This document shows positions 1 to 8,589 of a stretch of 64,000 bases of DNA, piece by piece. The notes beneath the pieces were generated by a model, which did no database searches, was not told the origin of the DNA, and worked only from the letters and a program-made list of their open reading frames with translations. Location of the stretch: NCBI RefSeq assembly GCF_000757885.1, contig NZ_JQCR01000003.1:2108001-2172000 (forward strand). Direction: 5' to 3'. The translations under genes were made by a program, and so were the position numbers. This DNA is from Paenibacillus wynnii (lineage in GTDB: Bacteria; Bacillota; Bacilli; Paenibacillales; Paenibacillaceae). Each line of letters starts with the position of its first letter. Position 1 is the stretch's first letter.

Positions 1-118
1 GCCGTGTAAGTGGTCTTCAGCTCCTAGATATACCTCAAAAATAGCGGGTGAAATCCCTCTATGCCATAACGGATTTCTGTCCTTCTCGTCACCTGTCATG
101 CACTGATTTTGGTGTTGA
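1..118. repeat. Probable end of the intergenic palindromic repeat family
   Basis: No gene is visible here. The stretch at 102-117 (GCACTGATTTTGG followed by a TTGAGCC end) matches the outer end of the palindromic element at 18550-18776 almost base for base. The rest is only loosely similar, so this is a partial copy at best; the window edge may cut it. Confidence 0.35.
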
Positions 119-129
119 GCCGAATAACC

Positions 130-1206
130 TTATGGTTTATCCTCTGCCTCTGGCTGCTCCTTCTCTGGAACTCGATTAGTCACAGTAACGTTACGGTTCT
201 GCTCCTCTAAAGGACGCTGACGGTTTCGCGCTGTTTTACGATACCAGAGTACTATAGCCAAAATCACCACTCCAGCAATTAAGATCGGCAAGGCTGCTGC
301 CAATATAATTACAAGCCACTGGAACATAGTGGAGATGACGTTCAAACTGCCGTTAAGCGCATCGGAGGCCCGGTCGAGTAAAGGGCCTTGCTCTTTTTCT
401 TTCTGAAGCGTAATACCCTCATCCGTCTGATACAGACGGAGCTCTACGGTTGAGAAGGACACGTTCTGATCAATATAACGCATTCTGCCTTTAATTTGTT
501 CGATGGACTCCTGAATGGAGCCGAGTTCATTAGCAAATGCGACCAGATCGTTAGATTTCGTAGCTTTTTTCATAAATTCGATGTATTGGGCTTCCATAAG
601 CTGTTTTGCTTTAAGACGAGACCCTAGATCCACATACTCTTCCGATACGTCTTTGCCCTCAATGTTTCTTTGTAGAGATTCGTTCTTAATCTTCTCCAGA
701 TTGTTCAGGAAGGAGGAGAAACCGGAAGCGGGAACTTTTAGAATGAAGGTACCTCCCTGTTCCGCCTTGGACATATTCTCCGTAAAACCGATAATATAGC
801 CTTGCGCTAAAGTGATCATATTTCGCACTTCACTTTGGGCCTTAGCATAATCTTTGACTTCCATTGTAAGATTTGCGCGGTAAATCAATTTTTTATTCAA
901 GCCTGCAACCACGTCGTTTCCTGTAAAGCCTACACTTGTATCATTTACCTCAATTGCAGTAGTCGTAGAGGTATTTGAATCTTGGCTGCCGTCCGCGCCT
1001 GAATCTTCTTTAGTAGCACTTGCAGGAGCTTCTTGGGATGTGGATGCTTGATTTACGGTTGCTACATTAGAAGTTTCGGAATTCGCCATTGGCGCCGCCG
1101 CAGAATTTGATGCGCCCTTGGCAGAATTATTGTTGCCAGAACCGCACCCTGTCAATGTAATCATAAGTACTAATAAACAAATAGAATACTGACCCCACTT
1201 TTTCAT
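130..1206 (-). CDS. DUF4349 domain lipoprotein
   Basis: This 358-residue protein is a predicted cell-surface lipoprotein of unknown function. It starts with a signal peptide ending in a lipobox (LTGC, lipidated Cys about residue 21). A low-complexity Ser/Asn/Ala/Thr linker runs to about residue 95. The DUF4349 region (about 105-325) contains the helical stretch around YVDLGSRLKAKQLMEAQY and ends in a membrane helix at about 293-322, followed by a charged tail. The start is set by AAGGGGGAAAAG just upstream. The gene is monocistronic by appearance. DUF4349 proteins are often annotated as hypothetical; no enzymatic motif is visible. Confidence 0.85.
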   Translation of the reverse strand: MKKWGQYSICLLVLMITLTGCGSGNNNSAKGASNSAAAPMANSETSNVATVNQASTSQEAPASATKEDSGADGSQDSNTSTTTAIEVNDTSVGFTGNDVVAGLNKKLIYRANLTMEVKDYAKAQSEVRNMITLAQGYIIGFTENMSKAEQGGTFILKVPASGFSSFLNNLEKIKNESLQRNIEGKDVSEEYVDLGSRLKAKQLMEAQYIEFMKKATKSNDLVAFANELGSIQESIEQIKGRMRYIDQNVSFSTVELRLYQTDEGITLQKEKEQGPLLDRASDALNGSLNVISTMFQWLVIILAAALPILIAGVVILAIVLWYRKTARNRQRPLEEQNRNVTVTNRVPEKEQPEAEDKP

Positions 1207-1346
1207 TACTTTTCCCCCTTAGCTGGAATAACTAGCCAACATGCATAATACCATTCCATACTGCCGGACTATCTCTGATATTTATATTAATACCGGCCAT
1301 TGATTATTAGACGTTTCCAGTAGTTGGAAGGTTGCACTGACTCCCA

Positions 1347-1384
1347 TGAAAAATACCCTCGATTCATAATGAATGAGGGTATTC
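1347..1384 (-). terminator. metE terminator
   Basis: Read on the minus strand, AATACCCTC pairs with its complement across a short loop and runs into TTTTTC. It lies about 150 bases past the metE stop. A second small inverted repeat (GAACAAG/CTTGTTC) sits beside it at 1391-1411. Confidence 0.75.
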
Positions 1385-1459
1385 TCGATTGAACAAGCTC
1401 CACCTTGTTCAACGGCTATTTATTTATGCTGTCCATTCACTGCAGGGAGGTGAACCCTC

Positions 1460-1540
1460 ATGGCAAAAGACTTGTTTTTAAGAAGATTCCTTCTATCTTT
1501 ATCCATTTTATCAAGAGTGAGAACTATTATCAAGTGCTAA
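1460..1540 (+). CDS. Candidate 26-residue small protein, antisense to the metE end
   Basis: A very good Shine-Dalgarno (GGGAGGTGA) stands six bases before an ATG that opens a 26-codon frame ending in TAA. The peptide begins MAKDLFLRRFLLSLSIL and is hydrophobic and basic. It overlaps the last bases of metE on the opposite strand. No promoter is obvious. It may be a real small membrane peptide, or chance in the otherwise geneless 1207-1536 stretch. Confidence 0.2.
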   Translation: MAKDLFLRRFLLSLSILSRVRTIIKC

Positions 1541-3840
1541 ATACGAACCGCCTTTTTCTTTTCTCTCGCTATAGCAGCGGCCTCCACCATATTACGGAGT
1601 GCTCCCTCTGTCTCCTCCCAGCCCCGAGTCTTAAGTCCGCAATCCGGATTAATCCAGAACTGCTCCGGCTTAAGAGCGAGTAGCGCTCGGTTAATATTAG
1701 AGGTCATTTCTTCAACGGTAGGTATCCGAGGACTGTGAATATCGTAAACACCCAGACCGATGCCTTTATCATACGCCTGCTCTTCGAAGCTTGCGATTAA
1801 TTCCCCATGGCTGCGGGAAGTTTCAATCGAAATGACATCTGCATCCATAGCAGAGATTGAATCAATCATGTCATTGAATTCGGCATAGCACATATGCGTA
1901 TGGATTTGTGTAGTATCTTTAACGTGATTAGTGGAAATACGAAACGCCTTTACTGCCCAGTCCAAATAGTTTTGATGGTCCCTGGTTTTAAGGGGAAGTC
2001 CTTCACGAATTGCCGGTTCATCCACTTGAATCATCTCTATACCCGCATTTTCAAGCACTTGAACTTCTTGGCGCAGTGCCAATGCAATCTGATTCGCTAC
2101 TTCTTCACGGCTTAGATCATCTCGAACGAATGACCAATTCAGGATGGTAACAGGTCCTGTGAGCATACCTTTAACCGGCAGCTTCGTTAGCGATTGAGCA
2201 TATACGCTTTCTTTTACCGTCATAGGCTCAATAAAAGCAACGTCGGCATAAATCACAGGGGGCTTTACACAACGGGAACCGTACGATTGAACCCAACCAT
2301 TTCGGGTGAACAGATATCCGCCCAGTTTTTCCCCGAAGAACTCCACCATATCCGTCCGCTCAAATTCCCCATGGACCAATACATCCAGACCCAGCTTCTC
2401 TTGGAAGGCAATTGCAGCCTCAATCTGTTCGCGAATAAATAAGTCATAGCGATCCTGCTTCCATACACCCTTGCGCCATTTCAAACGGGCTTGTCTTACC
2501 TCTGGCGTTTGCGGGAAACTACCGATAGTTGTAGTTGGAAGCAACGGCAGCTGCCATTTCTGCTGCTGGATGTGTACTCTTTCTGCAAAAGGAACCGTAC
2601 GTCTGTCCGGAAGATCCTTCAGACCGCGGACCTGCTCTGCTACATCCTGGAGTCCACGTTCCGGCAAGGCTCGGAAAGCAGCAAGGGCATCACGGCTGGC
2701 TTGAAGTGCCGTGGCAACCGACTCCACCTGATCATTCACAATCGCTGCTCCAATAAGGCTTAATTCTGCCAACTTCTCGTTAGCAAAAGCCAACGCCTGT
2801 TTTACAACTCCCTTCAGCTTATCCTCTCCCTGAACGGTAACAGGAACATGAAGCAGACTGCTGGAAGGCTGTAATATTAATTGATCAAGGCCCACAAAAG
2901 CCGTTAGCTTCTCAATCAGCTGAAGCTTGGCGTCCAGATCAGAGCGCCAGATGTTACGACCATCGATAATGCCCGCGCCTAACCATTTGTCTTTAGGCCA
3001 GCCGAGAAGGCTGATCGACTCTAAATTTCCCCCTCCGTCATGCACAAAGTCCAGACCGAGACCGGCAACCGGCAGTTGAAGCAATTCATGCAGCGGCTCG
3101 GCCGCTTCGAAATACGTCTGCAGCATAATCTTCAATCCCGGTACAGCGTCTGCAATCGATTGGTAAAGGTGCTTCAGCAGGACGATATCTCCAGAAGTCA
3201 GTCCAGTAACTATCGCGGGTTCATCCACTTGCACCCACTCTACCCCTTCCTCTTCCAGTTCTTTCAGGAGCTGAATGTAGACAGGCAGGAAGCGATCGGC
3301 AATCTCAGCTAACTTCGAGGACGGAAAGCCTTTAGAAAGCTTCAAAAAGGTGTAAAGTCCCACAATGACCGGCTTGCCTTCAATGCCTGCTTGAGATTTA
3401 GCGAAGCGATAAGCGGCTAGAGGTTTGTTCTCCGTTAATTGCGGCTGCTGTTCACCAATCTCAGGCACAATGTAATGGTAATTGGTGTTGAACCATTTTG
3501 TCATTTCACAAGCCGTTGCACTCTCATTTCCGCGGGCCATTGCGAAATATAGATCAAGATCAACTGCTCCACCCGTATAGTCATACCGATCTGGTATGAT
3601 GCCGAACATTACAGCTGTATCTAACATATGGTCATAGAAAGTAAAATCATTTACCGGAATTAGTTCAATCCCGGCTTCCTGTTGGGTCCGTAAGTGACCA
3701 AGCTGTATAGAAGCCATTTCAGCCCGAAAACTTTCCTCACTAATACTGCGGGACCAGAAAGCCTCAAGCGCCTGCTTCCATTCCCGATTTTTGCCGATTC
3801 TTGGATAACCGAGATTGCTTAATTTAACTTTATGCGTCAT
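1537..3840 (-). CDS. metE: Cobalamin-independent methionine synthase
   Basis: MetE transfers the methyl group of 5-methyltetrahydropteroyltri-glutamate to homocysteine, the last step of methionine synthesis, in the cytoplasm. The 767-residue length fits the family. The N-terminal domain opens with LGYPRIGKNREWK; the C-terminal catalytic domain carries zinc-ligand motifs HTHMCYAEFND and NPDCGLKTR. I chose the ATG at 3840, preceded by AAGGAG at eight bases; the frame stays open 17 codons further but without a binding site. A cobalamin riboswitch and terminator lie directly upstream, which fits repression of the B12-independent enzyme when B12 is present. Confidence 0.97.
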   Translation of the reverse strand: MTHKVKLSNLGYPRIGKNREWKQALEAFWSRSISEESFRAEMASIQLGHLRTQQEAGIELIPVNDFTFYDHMLDTAVMFGIIPDRYDYTGGAVDLDLYFAMARGNESATACEMTKWFNTNYHYIVPEIGEQQPQLTENKPLAAYRFAKSQAGIEGKPVIVGLYTFLKLSKGFPSSKLAEIADRFLPVYIQLLKELEEEGVEWVQVDEPAIVTGLTSGDIVLLKHLYQSIADAVPGLKIMLQTYFEAAEPLHELLQLPVAGLGLDFVHDGGGNLESISLLGWPKDKWLGAGIIDGRNIWRSDLDAKLQLIEKLTAFVGLDQLILQPSSSLLHVPVTVQGEDKLKGVVKQALAFANEKLAELSLIGAAIVNDQVESVATALQASRDALAAFRALPERGLQDVAEQVRGLKDLPDRRTVPFAERVHIQQQKWQLPLLPTTTIGSFPQTPEVRQARLKWRKGVWKQDRYDLFIREQIEAAIAFQEKLGLDVLVHGEFERTDMVEFFGEKLGGYLFTRNGWVQSYGSRCVKPPVIYADVAFIEPMTVKESVYAQSLTKLPVKGMLTGPVTILNWSFVRDDLSREEVANQIALALRQEVQVLENAGIEMIQVDEPAIREGLPLKTRDHQNYLDWAVKAFRISTNHVKDTTQIHTHMCYAEFNDMIDSISAMDADVISIETSRSHGELIASFEEQAYDKGIGLGVYDIHSPRIPTVEEMTSNINRALLALKPEQFWINPDCGLKTRGWEETEGALRNMVEAAAIAREKKKAVRI

Positions 3841-3916
3841 ATGTAGCGCTCCTTTTATACCTATTTGTAAATCAAAATACCGGAAATTCAATGTTCATAA
3901 CCTCAACCCAAGAAAC

Positions 3917-3960
3917 AAAAAGGGCGTCTTTCCCTAAAAAAGCTTAAGGGAAAGACGCCC
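3917..3960 (-). terminator. Riboswitch-controlled terminator before metE
   Basis: On the minus strand GGGCGTCTTTCCCTTAAG folds back on TAGGGAAAGACGCCC and is followed by TTTTTG. It lies between the cobalamin riboswitch and metE, so it is the likely expression platform: premature termination when cobalamin is bound. Confidence 0.85.
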
Positions 3961-4021
3961 ATGATATTCTGATGAATAGCGTCTAACACCTCCCTATCTC
4001 CCGTAGGTAAAGCAGTGCTGT

Positions 4022-4215
4022 CGAAACAGGCAGGTCTCCTGGCTATCGGCGTCAACATCCTTAAGCAGTCTTCCCGGCAGTAGTAATCTGCCAGTGACAA
4101 TCGTTGCTAAGAACTCTTCCGTTACAGTGGCGGGACCGCGTCGGCTTTACACCGAACTTCCCTATTAAGCTAACCGGAACTACTAATCTTCCGGCAAGCA
4201 CCTGTTTCCGTTATT
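4022..4215 (-). promoter_or_regulatory. Cobalamin (B12) riboswitch
   Basis: On the minus strand the conserved core blocks appear in order: AATAGGGAAG with CGGTG, the block GCGGTCCCGCCACTGTAA (about 4122-4140) and the B12 box AGCCAGGAGACCTGCC (4029-4044). This arrangement is diagnostic of the cobalamin aptamer class. It precedes a terminator and metE, which is the classical pairing. The exact 5' end was not determined. Confidence 0.93.
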
Positions 4216-4358
4216 AAATTTTACTTCGGGTTATCAATCTAAGGTTTATGTTACTTTAAAACCAAGTAATCCGCAATAGATTATATGGAATACCTATTAT
4301 AATAAATATTTATATATTAAATATTATGAACTTAAGAATTTCTATAGTGGTGACACTC

Positions 4359-4456
4359 GTAACTGCGGTGAATGTTTGGACTTCCGGCCGCGGTTGATAT
4401 CCGGATACAAAGGCGGACGCATACGCTCCTACAGTTCCAAAATTCCCCTTCGTTAC
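4359..4456. repeat. Intergenic palindromic repeat, short copy
   Basis: This copy runs from GTAACTGCGGTGAATG to CCCCTTCGTTAC and shares most of its sequence with the longer copy at 35327-35461, lacking about 40 central bases. The two arms are imperfectly complementary, so the element could form a cruciform or an RNA hairpin. It has no coding capacity and lies between the riboswitch region and uppP. Confidence 0.8.
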
Positions 4457-4495
4457 TTCTGCCTTTTTATTAGGTTCTATACATATTAGACATTT

Positions 4496-5356
4496 TTAAA
4501 AAATCACCAGATATAAGACCCCGGCAAGCACAATTCGGTATATGGCGAAAGGAAGCAGCTTAATTTTATTAATTAGCTTCAGGAAAAAGCGCATCGACAG
4601 TAGCGCGAACAAAAAAGCACTGATAAACCCGGCGATAAAGAAAGGTAAAGCGTCCACCGTAAAGTACTGCCAGTTCTTGATCAAGGAAATCAAGCTTGCT
4701 CCTGCCATAATCGGAACGGCCATGATAAAGGTGAAATCTGCAGCGGCGCGATGACTCATTCCCAGCAGGACACCTCCGGATATGGTAGATCCCGAGCGCG
4801 AGAAGCCAGGCCACAGCGAGAAGCATTGGATAAAGCCCACGGTTAACGCCTGTCTATAAGTAATTTGATCAACACTTTGTACCGTTACCTTCTTCGGTGC
4901 GAACAAATCTGCGGCAATCATGAACAGAGCCCCTATGACAAGACCAATGAGTACGGTTGAGGTAGAAAATAAATGCTCATCTATGTAGTCCTCGAATAGT
5001 AAACCCAGCAAACCTGCGGGTATTAATCCAACAATTACCTGTGTTAGCTTTAGTCGACCCATAGTCTCTACAGAGGGTTGTCCCTCAGCTTCTACTTGCA
5101 GTTGCTTACGACTGAAACGTTTCAAGCCAAGCAAATCAATAAATCGATTCCGAAAAATAATTACCACCGCCAAAATGGATCCAAGCTGAATCACTACTTT
5201 GAAGGTATTGGCTGTGTATTTTCCGAGAAAATCCTGTGACTTCAGCCACATGTCATCCACAATAATCATATGACCCGTGGAGGATACCGGAGCAAATTCA
5301 GTTAATCCTTCGACAATGCCTAGAATAATTGCTTTTATAATCGTTAGCAGTTCCAT
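4496..5356 (-). CDS. uppP: Undecaprenyl-diphosphatase (BacA/UppP type)
   Basis: UppP dephosphorylates undecaprenyl pyrophosphate to recycle the lipid carrier of peptidoglycan and wall polymers, at the cytoplasmic membrane. The 286-residue product shows the two family signatures EGLTEFAPVSSTGH (near the N-terminus) and PGFSRSGSTISGG, plus about eight hydrophobic segments. The start at 5356 is chosen because a purine-rich GGGGGGAAGGG lies just before the ATG; an upstream in-frame ATG would add 37 non-family residues. Family members can raise bacitracin tolerance. Confidence 0.95.
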   Translation of the reverse strand: MELLTIIKAIILGIVEGLTEFAPVSSTGHMIIVDDMWLKSQDFLGKYTANTFKVVIQLGSILAVVIIFRNRFIDLLGLKRFSRKQLQVEAEGQPSVETMGRLKLTQVIVGLIPAGLLGLLFEDYIDEHLFSTSTVLIGLVIGALFMIAADLFAPKKVTVQSVDQITYRQALTVGFIQCFSLWPGFSRSGSTISGGVLLGMSHRAAADFTFIMAVPIMAGASLISLIKNWQYFTVDALPFFIAGFISAFLFALLSMRFFLKLINKIKLLPFAIYRIVLAGVLYLVIF

Positions 5357-5451
5357 ACCCTTCCCCCCTAGGTTATAAATTTTCATCATTAATATATGTA
5401 AACTTATGCGGCTATTTCTGAAACTTGCACTTAACTTACATTTTTTCACGC

Positions 5452-5489
5452 TAAAAAAGCCGCCCACCGATACTCCGGTGCAACGGCTT
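5452..5489 (-). terminator. Terminator of the AIM24-like gene
   Basis: Minus strand AAGCCGTTGCACCG pairs with CGGTGGGCGGCTT and is followed by TTTTTT. Confidence 0.85.
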
Positions 5490-5506
5490 CGACAATAACG
5501 ATTTAC

Positions 5507-6301
5507 TTATCTGCCATCCAGCAGATTACCTAAGCCTCCAAGAATACTGCCTTCCTCTTTCCTGCCCGAACTACCGGCAGCTGACAGAATACGATCGGCC
5601 ATCCGGCTAAACGGCAGGGATTGTACCCAGACCTTGCCCGGTCCGCGCAGCGTTGCGAAGAATAACCCCTCACCGCCGAATACCGCTGTCTTTATTCCTT
5701 TTACCATTTCGATGTTATAGTCTACGGATGAGGTCATGGCTACAAGACAGCCCGTATCCAGCTTAATGGTCTCTCCGGGCTGCAGTGTTCTTTCCAGAAC
5801 ATAACCGCCGGAATGCACGAAGGAAAGGCCGTCACCCTCCAGCTTCTGCATGATAAAGCCCTCGCCACCGAAGAACCCTGCGCCCAGCTTGCGCTGGAAT
5901 TCGATTCCGATGGAGACACCTTTAGCTGCACAAAGGAAGGAATCCTTTTGACAGATTATTTTACCGCCGTATTGCTGCAGATCAAGCGGAATGATTTTGC
6001 CGGGATACGGTGCTGCAAAGGTTACAGCTTTACGTCCGTAAGACCCTGCATGTGTGAACACAGTCATGAACAGGCTTTCTCCTGTAAGCAGCCGCTTACC
6101 CGCACCCATCAGCTTGCCCATCAACCCACCTCCGCGTGAAGCCCCGCTGCCATCCCCAAAGATCGTCTCCATCGTAATCTCCGGGTCCATCATCATGAAA
6201 CTCCCTGCTTCAGCTATCACACTCTCACCGGGATCCAGCTGTACCTCCACACATTGTATTTCTTCACCCATAATCACATAATCAATTTCGTGAGCACTCA
6301 T
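5507..6301 (-). CDS. AIM24 / TIGR00266 family protein
   Basis: This 264-residue protein matches the AIM24-like beta-rich fold seen widely in bacteria and in mitochondrial AIM24; its biochemical role is unknown. Typical features are the N-terminal QLDPGESVIAEAGSFMMM stretch, a Gly-rich central part (GLMGKLMGAGKRLLTG), and repeated FFGGEG / FGGEGLFF motifs. No signal peptide or membrane segment is seen. The start follows AAGGAGGATG. Its own terminator makes it a single-gene unit. Confidence 0.85.
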   Translation of the reverse strand: MSAHEIDYVIMGEEIQCVEVQLDPGESVIAEAGSFMMMDPEITMETIFGDGSGASRGGGLMGKLMGAGKRLLTGESLFMTVFTHAGSYGRKAVTFAAPYPGKIIPLDLQQYGGKIICQKDSFLCAAKGVSIGIEFQRKLGAGFFGGEGFIMQKLEGDGLSFVHSGGYVLERTLQPGETIKLDTGCLVAMTSSVDYNIEMVKGIKTAVFGGEGLFFATLRGPGKVWVQSLPFSRMADRILSAAGSSGRKEEGSILGGLGNLLDGR

Positions 6302-6399
6302 ATCCGGGCATCCTCCTTCGTCTTGACAATCTTTGTCTGAAAATATATACGCTTAGATTAATCTATGGTTTCACTGATCGCGAAGGTAGAGAATTCTCA

Positions 6400-6433
6400 C
6401 AAAAAAAGGCCAGCCAAATTTCGGCTGACCTTA
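6400..6433 (-). terminator. Terminator of the YitT-like gene
   Basis: Minus strand AAGGTCAGCCGAAATTTGGCTGGCCTT hairpin followed by seven T residues. Confidence 0.88.
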
Positions 6434-6487
6434 ATGTAGAACATCCCTGGTTAAGGGTAATTGACTGATTGTTGATATCACTTCACA

Positions 6488-7156
6488 TTACTGTACTTCC
6501 TGCGGCTTGCCCAGCACGGGCTGAATCTTCGGCATCTTCTGCAGTTTTGGTCTGCCTAGAGAGGTTGTAAACGTAATGACATAGCCAGCAACAACGACTG
6601 CCATTCCGGTATACAATGTTTCTTTCAGAGGCATATAAAAAAGCGATAATGCCAGAACGATTACATCCATCAGAATAAATACGGTTCCTACCTTGATTCC
6701 CTTCCATTCACTGATCAGCAGTGACAAAATATCGTCTCCGCCGCTCGCTCCGCCTCCGCGGAGTACCATTCCTGCTCCTAGACCAGTAAGTACACCAGAC
6801 AACAGTGCCGCAACCGGCAAATTGTTCTGCAAATGAATGACCCATCCGGAATACCGTTCCATCAGTCCGTAGAAGATAGTAAAGGCCCCTACTGAAACAA
6901 ATGTATTACATACGAACGTTTTCCCTTTGAAGAACCAAGCAATTAGGAGTACTGGAATGTCTAAAATCAGGATCGAAAGTGAAGGGGAAATCCCTAACAC
7001 ATATTTGCCGAGCAGGGACAAACCAACGAATCCGCCCTCGGTCAAATGGTTTTGATAATTAATGTGATAATAAGTAAATGCAAGCAGCAATGTTCCGGAC
7101 AAAATGACTGACATTCGGAGCAGTAAATTTATTACTCCATTGTTGTGTTTCCTCAT
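6488..7156 (-). CDS. YitT family membrane protein
   Basis: A 222-residue integral membrane protein with five or six hydrophobic segments. The motifs GLGAGMVLRGGGASGGDDILS and the preceding EGGFVGLSLL are typical of the YitT (UPF0750) family, whose transport or other role is not settled. Many family members carry a C-terminal DUF2179 domain of about 80 residues; here the protein stops soon after the last membrane helix, so it is the short form. A roughly 250-base leader with two short open frames precedes it. Confidence 0.85.
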   Translation of the reverse strand: MRKHNNGVINLLLRMSVILSGTLLLAFTYYHINYQNHLTEGGFVGLSLLGKYVLGISPSLSILILDIPVLLIAWFFKGKTFVCNTFVSVGAFTIFYGLMERYSGWVIHLQNNLPVAALLSGVLTGLGAGMVLRGGGASGGDDILSLLISEWKGIKVGTVFILMDVIVLALSLFYMPLKETLYTGMAVVVAGYVITFTTSLGRPKLQKMPKIQPVLGKPQEVQ

Positions 7157-7184
7157 ACAGGTCTCCCCTTATCGTATATGGCGG

Positions 7185-7241
7185 CTAGACGTCCCACCAA
7201 CCTCTACGACGGGGTATACCAGAGGCGTTGCTCCTTCGCAT
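7185..7241 (-). CDS. Candidate 18-residue leader peptide upstream of the YitT-like gene
   Basis: AAGGAG is followed after six bases by an ATG that opens MRRSNASGIPRRRGWWDV and a TAG stop. It ends about 30 bases before the YitT-like start. The peptide is Arg-rich with a Trp-Trp pair. Its ribosome binding site is better than chance, but no homolog is known to me. Confidence 0.3.
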   Translation of the reverse strand: MRRSNASGIPRRRGWWDV

Positions 7242-7305
7242 ACAATACTCCTTCCCTCGCAGAGGCGGTTTCGTCAATTAACGGTTCGCACCTTCTACAG
7301 GGAAG

Positions 7306-7371
7306 CTAAGTATAAGATAGATCATAACGTTTCCAAATCGTCCTTTGGGGAATCGTCCTTCGGGGACACAT
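7306..7371 (-). CDS. Candidate 21-residue leader peptide, first upstream frame
   Basis: An ATG preceded by AAAGGATCAGGATACC opens MCPRRTIPQRTIWKRYDLSY and one more residue before TAG. It contains a 15-base tandem direct repeat (CCCCGAAGGACGATT, then CCCCAAAGGACGATT), which gives the repeated RRTI/QRTI pattern. Coding status is uncertain. Confidence 0.22.
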   Translation of the reverse strand: MCPRRTIPQRTIWKRYDLSYT

Positions 7372-7412
7372 GGTATCCTGATCCTTTCTGTAATTTGATA
7401 AGTTCTGATTAG

Positions 7413-7441
7413 ATTATACCACGGAGACAGCTTTCTCAAAA
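7413..7441 (-). promoter_or_regulatory. Probable sigma-A promoter of the YitT-like leader
   Basis: Minus strand TTTTGA, a 17-base spacer, then a perfect TATAAT. It would give a leader of about 250 bases before the YitT-like start, holding the two short frames above. Confidence 0.5.
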
Positions 7442-7465
7442 CACCCATCTTCAGAAAAGATCGTA

Positions 7466-7966
7466 TTAATCCGTATTCCGTAGCAAACGGTTGACGGTTT
7501 CACGCCGGACACCGATTAATTGTCCAATCTCTTCCTGTGTCAGGAGATCCGTCAACATGGCCCCATGAGTATACTCATTAAGCCAACGGGTCAGCAGTCC
7601 CAGTCGTTCACCCGGTGTTCCCACTGTCAGGTGGTCGAGTCGAGTCTGCATGAACCGCACCTTCTCCTGAAGCAGCATCGCAATTTCCAATGCTTTACCC
7701 GGTTCCTCTCGTAGCTGCCGATACCATTCCGCAGCCGGAATAATCTCCACCTCGCTTCTCATTAGCGCTATAGCTGTACCATGAGCTTCCTTTGGTGAAA
7801 TGAGTGAATGATGGGGAACCGTCTCGCCGGGATACAGAATATTAAACAGAACCATATTCCCGTTCTCATGAAGTCTTGTTACCTTGAACAGGCCGCTCTT
7901 GACCTGATACAACGTCTGACAGCTGTCGCCTTGCCGGAACAAGAACTCTCCCTTGTGCAGTATCAT
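7466..7966 (-). CDS. Crp/Fnr family transcriptional regulator
   Basis: A 166-residue DNA-binding regulator. The N-terminal half is a cyclic-nucleotide-binding-like beta barrel (GEFLFRQGDSCQTLYQVKSG, NILYPGE); the C-terminal helix-turn-helix is LTQEEIGQLIGVRRETVNRL. No Fnr-type cysteine cluster is visible. The protein is shorter than typical Crp (about 210 residues). I start it at the ATG at 7966, where AAAGGAG lies eight bases upstream; an ATG seven codons earlier would place that site inside the gene. Ligand and targets are unknown. Confidence 0.88.
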   Translation of the reverse strand: MILHKGEFLFRQGDSCQTLYQVKSGLFKVTRLHENGNMVLFNILYPGETVPHHSLISPKEAHGTAIALMRSEVEIIPAAEWYRQLREEPGKALEIAMLLQEKVRFMQTRLDHLTVGTPGERLGLLTRWLNEYTHGAMLTDLLTQEEIGQLIGVRRETVNRLLRNTD

Positions 7967-8054
7967 CTCGCCTACTCCTTTACCCATGTGAATTATTTAT
8001 ATTACGAATTATACAAAAATAAACCCACAAAAGGGAGTTAATCTGTTAATTAAG

Positions 8055-8105
8055 CAAAAAGCTGCCGGATATCAAGACCTCACAGGTCTAGAAATACGGC
8101 AGCTA
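8055..8105 (-). terminator. Terminator of the fructose operon
   Basis: Minus strand GCTGCCG...CGGCAGC hairpin with an inner AGACCTGTGAGGTCT stem, followed by TTTTTGC. It lies just after the EIIA gene. Confidence 0.85.
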
Positions 8106-8120
8106 CGCATTTATGATGAC

Positions 8121-8573
8121 TTACATGTTTTTGAGAATATCAATGATCTCTTGCTTGCTTCCTGCATCTAGCAAGGACTGGCGGAAATCATCATGGATCA
8201 GCTTACGGGACAGAGCAACCAGAATCTGTAGATGCTCGTTACCGACATTTTCCTTCGGCACAGCAATCAGGAATACAATAGATACCGGGGTTTCGTCCAA
8301 GGAGTCCCAATCTGTAGGTCCAGCCATGCGAGCAACAGCTAGTCCTGGCTTGATTACACCTGTGGATTTACCATGAGGAATGGCAACTCCAAATCCAATA
8401 CCGGTTGAACCCGTAGCTTCACGAGCGAGTACATCACTTACATATTGCGCGCCGTCTGTTACCGAACCGGATAGCTTAAGACCTTCTGTCATTCTTGTTA
8501 TAACTTCTTCCTTAGTGCCCACTTCTAAAGGCAGGATTACTGTATCTTCTGTTAGTAGTTCATGAATATTCAA
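8121..8573 (-). CDS. PTS fructose-specific EIIA
   Basis: This 150-residue soluble protein accepts phosphate from HPr and passes it to the EIIB domain of the fructose transporter. The phosphorylated histidine lies in GVAIPHGKS (about residue 66), and the family motifs ATGSTGIGFG and FLIAVPKENVGNEHLQIL are present. In many bacteria this domain is fused to EIIBC; here it is a separate last gene of the operon. The start is a TTG preceded by AGGAG at ten bases. Confidence 0.93.
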   Translation of the reverse strand: MNIHELLTEDTVILPLEVGTKEEVITRMTEGLKLSGSVTDGAQYVSDVLAREATGSTGIGFGVAIPHGKSTGVIKPGLAVARMAGPTDWDSLDETPVSIVFLIAVPKENVGNEHLQILVALSRKLIHDDFRQSLLDAGSKQEIIDILKNM

Positions 8574-8589
8574 TTACATTCAGCTCCTA

